From positions 32,642,986 through 32,706,985 of the forward strand of contig NC_059301.1 in the NCBI RefSeq assembly GCF_017591435.1: 64,000 nt of DNA, given 5' to 3'. Shown piece by piece: positions 59,096 through 64,000 of the stretch. The DNA comes from Portunus trituberculatus. Its lineage: Eukaryota; Arthropoda; Malacostraca; Decapoda; Portunidae. A program made the position numbers and the translations under genes. The notes beneath the pieces are model-generated. The model was not told where the DNA came from and did no database searches. It saw only the letters and a program-made list of their open reading frames with translations. Positions within the stretch are counted from its first letter, which is position 1, and each line of letters opens with the position of its first letter.

Positions 59096-59459
59096 GTCTC
59101 AACGTGCAAATAGGATAGCTCTGTAGTAAAGTGGTCAGTTCGTGGTTGTGATGGCTCAAGTTTCATCCTAACCCACAGCAATTACTTAGTGAGATTGGTG
59201 GTGCTTTCTCTTCAACCCTAACTAAGGATTGGCCACAAGCTGACATGTCTGCCTTAATGAACCCTTGTGCAGTTAATAGGCATTAAGCCCAAGCCTTTCC
59301 TTTTCCTGCTCACTGCTGTCTGAGTAGAGTATCCTCCCCCATACTATGAGTATACCAGGGATTGCTGCCCTCTGACCTCTTCACAGTCACATTCAAATTG
59401 TTTTTTTATTTTGTTTTATAGTAGACTGTCAGTAATTTATTGTTATTTGATATACAATA
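59096..59459. other. Probable 5' end of the RTE LINE and intron
   Basis: GC-richer sequence continues from the RTE leader to about 59340 (ending near AATAGGCATTAAGCCCAAGC). It then gives way to AT-rich intron. The exact 5' end of the element is not clear. Confidence 0.4.
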
Positions 59460-59618
59460 ATGCCAAATGGACACTGTAGTAAGAGTGGCTGTGGGAGAAA
59501 AAGAGACGCATTTGACAGAATTCCCAAAGGCAAAGGATTTAAAGTAAAATGTAGAAAATGCAGACAAGAAATTCAAGGGTCAGTGATAAGAATGAAGAGA
59601 CATGTTGAGGCTTTGTAA
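59460..59618 (+). CDS. Small BED-type zinc-finger ORF or first exon
   Basis: The ATG at 59460 opens 52 codons: MPNGHCSKSGCGRKRDAFDR, then GFKVKCRKCRQEIQGS, then VIRMKRHVEAL and a stop. The pattern C-x2-C-x13-H with RMKRH resembles the BED zinc finger of hAT-type transposases and ZBED genes, where the last ligand would follow a few residues later. The final codons overlap a strong donor (TT|GTAAGT at 59615), so this may be the first exon of a spliced gene. A possible acceptor ending at 60075 gives only a short in-frame tail. It lies in the last visible Psa intron on the same strand. It is probably transposon-derived; function unknown. Confidence 0.4.
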   Translation: MPNGHCSKSGCGRKRDAFDRIPKGKGFKVKCRKCRQEIQGSVIRMKRHVEAL

Positions 59619-60344
59619 GTAAGATAATTAATTTTATGATTTTCAAGGGAAAAAAACTCATTTTGGGTAATGCATAACACTAAGCTATTATTTCATTTAA
59701 CATAGGGGGTAACAAAAAAGAAAATTAATAAATAAATAAAGCAAAAAAAAAAAAAAAAAAAAAAATCAAACCTAAATTGGGAGGATAAAGAGCACAAAAG
59801 AGGGACAATAAGTGGAAGTGGAGACAATAGATAGGCTTTTTTGGGATAGCATCAATATAACAGATTTTAACACTTCACTGTGCCTTTAGAATGTAATAAC
59901 TCCATGATAAACTTGGGGGTTTACTGTATATGTATGTATGAATGTTTCCCCAATGAATTTTAGTGTAGTGGAGATGTCTTTTGAAATCTTTAAAATCTTG
60001 TTATTTTCACTTGTAAATATAGAATGCTGTATGTTGCATAACATCAGTTTTATGTCAAATTCACTTTCATTGCAGTGAGAAAACAAGGCACACAGCCAGA
60101 CAGACTAAGCACCCTTAAGTAATATAGATTTCTAGGAATACCACATAGGTAATCCATTTCCATATTACTTCATGAAAATATTTTCTTCATTACATGCAAG
60201 TATTATTTTGTGAAATAGCTGCTACTCCAAAACTAAGGTTCTACAAGTTCTAAGAATGCAGTAGTATTTAGAACTGTCCTAATAATAGTTAGAAATATTG
60301 GTCAGAATGCATATGTATGACATGGTTATTTGAATATGTTTCAG
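59619..60344. other. Psa intron, A-run, nothing else recognised
   Basis: AT-rich, with an A run at about 59743-59765. It ends at the acceptor ATATGTTTCAG before the next Psa exon. Confidence 0.55.
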
Positions 60345-60495
60345 GTGCGTGTATACACTCCCGTTGGCAAGCAAGAACAAGGCAAGTTTGCTCTGGATGT
60401 AGCCACCAAAGTACTCCCCTACTACAAAGAATACTTCAGTATTGCTTATCCCTTACCCAAGATTGATCTTATTGCCATAGCAGACTTCTCTGTTG
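60345..60495 (+). CDS. Psa: Psa exon E: end of N-terminal domain, before GAMEN
   Basis: The acceptor ends at 60344 and the donor GTAAGG starts at 60496. The exon (phase 0 to 1) encodes VRVYTPVGKQEQGKFALDVA and PYYKEYFSIAYPLPKIDLIA, then IADFSVG. In M1 aminopeptidases this segment leads straight into the GAMEN exopeptidase motif, so the next exon (outside the window) should begin by completing a Gly or Gly-Ala junction. A LINE starts about 110 bp past the donor. Confidence 0.93.
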
Positions 60496-60579
60496 GTAAG
60501 GGAGTTTGAAAATTGTATAGGTATACCAAGGTGATATTCTTACACCAATACCCATACTTACAAACATACATGCAATATG

Positions 60580-60605
60580 CACACACACACACACACACAC
60601 ACACA
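60580..60605. repeat. (AC)n run upstream of a LINE
   Basis: About 26 bp of CA repeats between intron sequence and the 5' junction of a truncated LINE. Confidence 0.95.
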
Positions 60606-61760
60606 AGAGAGAGAGGGATGGGTTGACTGTATTTATTTAGATCTAAAAAAGGCGTTTGATAAAGTGCCACATGAAAGATTACTATGGAAGTTAGAGGAGA
60701 AGAGTGGCTTAAAAGGAAGCACATTGAGATGGATAGAAAATTATTTGAAGGGGAGAGAAATAAGGACGATAGTTAAAGATATGAAGTCCAAGTGGAGAAC
60801 AGTAGACAGCGGAGTGCCACAGGGGTCAGTATTGACGCCAATACTTTTTCTCGTATATATAAATGACATGCCAGAGGGAGTGAATAGCTACATAAATCTG
60901 TTTGTGGACGATGCGAAACTGTGCAGAGTCATTAAACAAAAAGAGGATTGTGAAATACTACAGGAAAATGTAAACAAGATCTGGAAATGGAGCAAAAAAT
61001 GGGAGATGGAATTCAATGTGGACAAAAGCCATGTCATGGAAATGGGAAAAAGTGAAAGACGACCAGTGGGAATCTATAAGATGGGAGATGGAGTAGAACT
61101 AGAAAAAGTAAAAAAGGAAAAGGACTTGGGAGTGACAATGGAAGAAAATAATCAACCGGTAAGCCATATTGATAGAATTTTCAGAGAGACGTATAATTTA
61201 TTAAGGAATATTGGAGTAGCATTTCACTATATGGACAAGGAAATGATAAAGAAATTGATAAGTACTAAAATAAGACCTAGATTGGAATATGCAGGAGTTG
61301 TGGACTCCCCATAAAAAGAAACACATAAGAAAATTAGAGAGACTACAAAAAATGGCTACAAGAATGGTTCCAGAATTTAAAGGGATGACATATGAGGAGA
61401 GACTAAAGGCTATGGATCTACCAGCCTTGGAGCAGAGAAGAGAGAAAGGGGATCTGATACAAGTTTATAAATTGATTAACGGAATGGATGAAGTGGATAA
61501 TGAGGAACTGATCCTGAGAGAAGAATATGACTTTAGAAGCACAAGATCGCATAGTAAGAAACTAAGGAAGGACGATGCCCGAGAGATGTTAAAAAATTTA
61601 GTTTCCCGCAAAGATGTGTTGAGACTTGGAACAGTTTGAGTGAGGAAGTGGTGTCAGCAAAAAGTGTACATAGTTTTAAAGAAAAATTGGATAAGTGTAG
61701 ATATGGAGACGGGACCACACGAGCATAAAGCCCAGGCCCTGTAAAACTACAACTAGGTAA

Positions 61761-61764
<4 letters not shown>
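60606..61764 (+). pseudogene. (AC)n-linked LINE, 5'-truncated, largely intact RT frame
   Basis: It starts after (AC)n in the RT domain (EGWVDCIYLDLKKAFDKVPH, then DSGVPQGSVLTPILFLVYIN, catalytic LFVDDAKLCRVI) and stays in one frame to about 61300. There a change at VVDSP, in the block that reads VVWTP in sister copies, shifts it. The C-terminal part follows (MVPEFKGMTYEERLKAMDLP), with another shift near 61570. The catalytic box is FVDD. The 3' end is AACTAGGTAAATAC then (AC)n. Confidence 0.82.

Positions 61765-61791
<27 letters not shown>
61765..61791. repeat. (AC)n run between two LINE copies
   Basis: About 27 bp of AC repeats after the LINE tail, followed at once by the 5' region of the next LINE. 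Confidence 0.95.
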
Positions 61792-61795
<4 letters not shown>

Positions 61796-64000
61796 GTCAT
61801 GTTAACTGTTGATTAGCAAAATAATGTCCAGGGAAGGTGAATATAAACTGTAGCCTGCGTTTGAGCCATCAGCTGGTTTGTTTACATCTGCGCAACATGG
61901 CGGCCGTGAACTCGAAAGATGAATCAGACTTCACAGGATTTCAAGGAATAATGGAGAAGAGCATTTATGTGAAGAAAATTCTGGAGTTGGAAGGTAAAAT
62001 TGAAAAACTGTTTGAAAAGTATGGGGGCCTGGAAACGAGTTATGACAATGTAATGAAAGAGTGTGCCGATATGAAGAAAGAAAATGAAGTACTGAAAGAG
62101 GAAGTTAAGCTAATTAAAGTGAATTGCGACAAATGTGGAGAATCTCTAGGAAAAGTGATGGAGAAGCAGGCTGAATGGAAAAAAAGTCAGGAAGTGGAAA
62201 GAAAGGAGGTAAATTACAAAGTTGCAAGTCTGGAAAAGGAAATCAAAGAGTCTGGGAGAAAACTTTGGGCCTTGCTGAAATTATAGATCAACAGATCATA
62301 GAAGAGAAGATTGCTGAGAAAGTGGTGAAGGTTATTAAGTCAAATGAGACATTGGTGAGGGAAACTGTAGACAAAAAGAGATGTGTGGTGATATTTGGTG
62401 TGGAGGAGGATAAGACACCGAGTAAAATGGAGAGAGAGAAAACATAAAAAGGTGATAAATAATATCATTAATGTGGTGCAGGAGGAGGAAAAGACCTAGT
62501 ACAAGAAATAGAGGACTTCCATAGAATTGGAAAGTTCACAGGAGAAGGTATGAGGCCAATAAGAATCAAACTTAAGTCACAAAAGGATGTAGATGAATTG
62601 GTGGAGAAGTCATGGAGGCTAGCCCAGCAGGAAACAACAAGGAAGATTTGGTTGAGAAGAGATCTCGGTGAAAAGGAAAGAGAAATGTTAAATGAGTTGA
62701 GAAAGGAGGCTTTGAAAAAAAATGAAGAGAGGACAGAAGAGGAGAAGAAAGAGTTTTTCTGGAGAATCTTGGATATGAGACTGAGGAAGTGGTTCATAAC
62801 CCAGAAAAGTACAGCAAGAAAGGACTAAAGAAACTTACATATGAGCGAATGTAATGTATTCCAACATAAATGGAGTGATATCGGGATTTTAGAACTCAAC
62901 GATTACTTGAGGGACAAGAACCCAGATATTGTGGGTCTTACTGAAACAAAACTGAGAGAGGAGAAGACCTGATGATGGTTGGAGAAGGAAATATAATGTT
63001 TGGAAAAGAAATAGAGTAGGTAAGATGGGAGGAGGAGTGATGTTGCTGGTTAAAAAGATATAAAGGTGGATCAAGTGAAAGAAGGTATGGGAAAGGCAGA
63101 AGTGCTAAAGATCAGAGCAGAAACTAATGAAGGAAAAAGAGGCACTACATAGTGGTGTACGTACCACCTAAGACAAATGCATGGTCAGTACAGGAATATG
63201 AAGAAATGATAAGTGATACAGGAACATGTCTGGAAGAAATGTTGGGTGGCTGTGAACGAACTATAATGATGGGAGATTTTAATTGTAAAGAGGTGTGTTG
63301 GGAGGACTGGTCAATGGAAGGATCAGAGACAACATGGGAAATACACTATTGACACTGGCAATGGAAAATGTGTTAACTCAGTGGGTCAAAGAAGATACTA
63401 GGTTTGGAGGAGAGGGAGCATCGTCAAGACTGGACTTGGTCTTTAGTACAGAGCCAATGGTCATTGAGGAGATGAGGGTGGAGTGCCCTTTAGCAAAGAG
63501 TGATCATGCAGTTTTGGAGTTCAAGGTGATAGATGAAGAGAAATCTAGAAGAAATGAAGAATATAAAGTGGGAAGATGGAATTATGCCAAGACAGATTTT
63601 GGAAACCTAAAGAAATTCTTTCAAGAGACAAATTGGATGAAATTCAAGAGTGCTAAGGAGCAAATGAAAAGTGGAAGGAATTTATAAAAATATACAAAGA
63701 AGGTGAGAAAAATTTGTACCAATAAGACAACATAGAGAAGTTGGAAAGCAGGACTGGTTTAACGATAGATGTGAAAAGGCTAGAACAAGAAAAGAGGATG
63801 CATGGAAGAGGTGGAGAAGGAAAAGACGGATTAAGCAGTGGGAAAGTTACAAAAGAGCAAGAAATGAATATGTGTTGATTAGAAGAGAAGAAAGAAAGAA
63901 ACAAGAAAAGGATATAATTGATAAATGTAAAGACCAACCAAGGCTTTTTACAGACATGTGAACAACAACATCAAAAATAGAGAAAGTATTGAAAGTTTAG
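61792..64000 (+). mobile_element. Most complete (AC)n-linked LINE: 5' UTR, ORF1, start of ORF2
   Basis: A ~105-bp leader follows (AC)n, then ORF1 from ATG at 61897, then ORF2 from about 62840. ORF2 shows endonuclease motifs (VGLTETKL-like near 62930, VYVPPKTNAWSVQEYEEM, MGDFNCKEVCWEDW, LAKSDHAVLEF) and the post-endonuclease linker. The window ends before RT. It is the only copy here that includes the element's 5' region, so it may be close to full length. Frame breaks are at A and G runs and match those of sister copies. Confidence 0.82.
61897..62825 (+). pseudogene. LINE ORF1: coiled coil plus RRM-like C-terminal region
   Basis: From ATG 61897 the frame encodes MAAVNSKDESDFTGFQGIME and a long charged heptad-rich stretch (LELEGKIEKLFEKYGGLETS and onward, residues about 30-125) typical of a coiled coil. 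A CDKCGES motif lies inside it. Frame changes near 62270, 62440 and 62495 lead to VVIFGVEEDKTPSK, then FHRIGKFTGEGMRPIRIKLK and FFWRILDMRLRKWF, ending at a stop at 62825. The C-terminal part resembles the RNA-binding domain of LINE ORF1 proteins that trimerise and coat element RNA. All three breaks fall in short A/G-rich runs. Confidence 0.65.

Overview
The window is eukaryotic genomic DNA, most likely from a malacostracan (decapod-like) crustacean. It has very long (TA)n, (CT)n and (AC)n arrays, many Tigger/pogo-type elements, RTE and Jockey/CR1-type LINEs and one intron-rich arthropod-type gene. The organism is inferred from repeat style and the host protein; no barcode locus is present.

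Host gene: on the + strand, at least six exons of a puromycin-sensitive aminopeptidase (M1 zinc aminopeptidase, Psa/NPEPPS type) lie at 1693-1834, 2305-2546, 28669-28819, 47194-47344, 47614-47760 and 60345-60495. They encode the N-terminal beta domain up to just before the GAMEN motif. The catalytic HEXXH exons lie beyond the right edge. The third coding position is occupied by two homologous 151-nt exons 18 kb apart. Their phases allow only one to be used per mRNA: including both or skipping both creates an early stop. The upstream copy replaces the conserved Q-x-E substrate-anchoring Glu with Cys. This is the best candidate here for an undescribed functional system.

Mobile DNA fills nearly all the introns. 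Region 1-1001 is the minus-strand gag-like ORF1 of a Jockey/I-type LINE. Region 3.6-20 kb is a chain of at least six Tigger-like TA-inserting families, with (TA)n between neighbours, plus a broken hAT (ZBED5-like) transposase and a piggyBac-like TTAA element. Region 19.6-28 kb is one Tigger-like element split by a 7.4-kb TTAA-flanked insert, which itself holds an (AC)n-linked row of LINEs and a tRNA-derived SINE. Region 31-33.5 kb holds a dispersed repeat and a Tigger transposase relic. Region 34-46 kb holds Jockey-like minus-strand LINEs and more (AC)n-linked LINEs. Region 47.8-54.2 kb is a further row of (AC)n-linked LINEs. Region 54.4-59.1 kb holds a complete Tigger-type MITE and a minus-strand RTE LINE split by another piggyBac-like insert. 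Region 60.6-64 kb holds two more (AC)n-linked LINEs, one carrying ORF1 and running off the edge.

Recurrent theme: one LINE family always lies in the same orientation, usually has (AC)n before its 5' end, and ends in an AGGTAAATAC repeat followed by (AC)n. It appears to insert into AC microsatellites and re-seed them. Many apparent frameshifts separating near-identical LINE copies are one-base differences in A or G runs, so part of the pseudogene look may come from long-read assembly error. Open frames made of YI, SL, RE, HT or CV repeats are microsatellite translations and are not annotated as genes.
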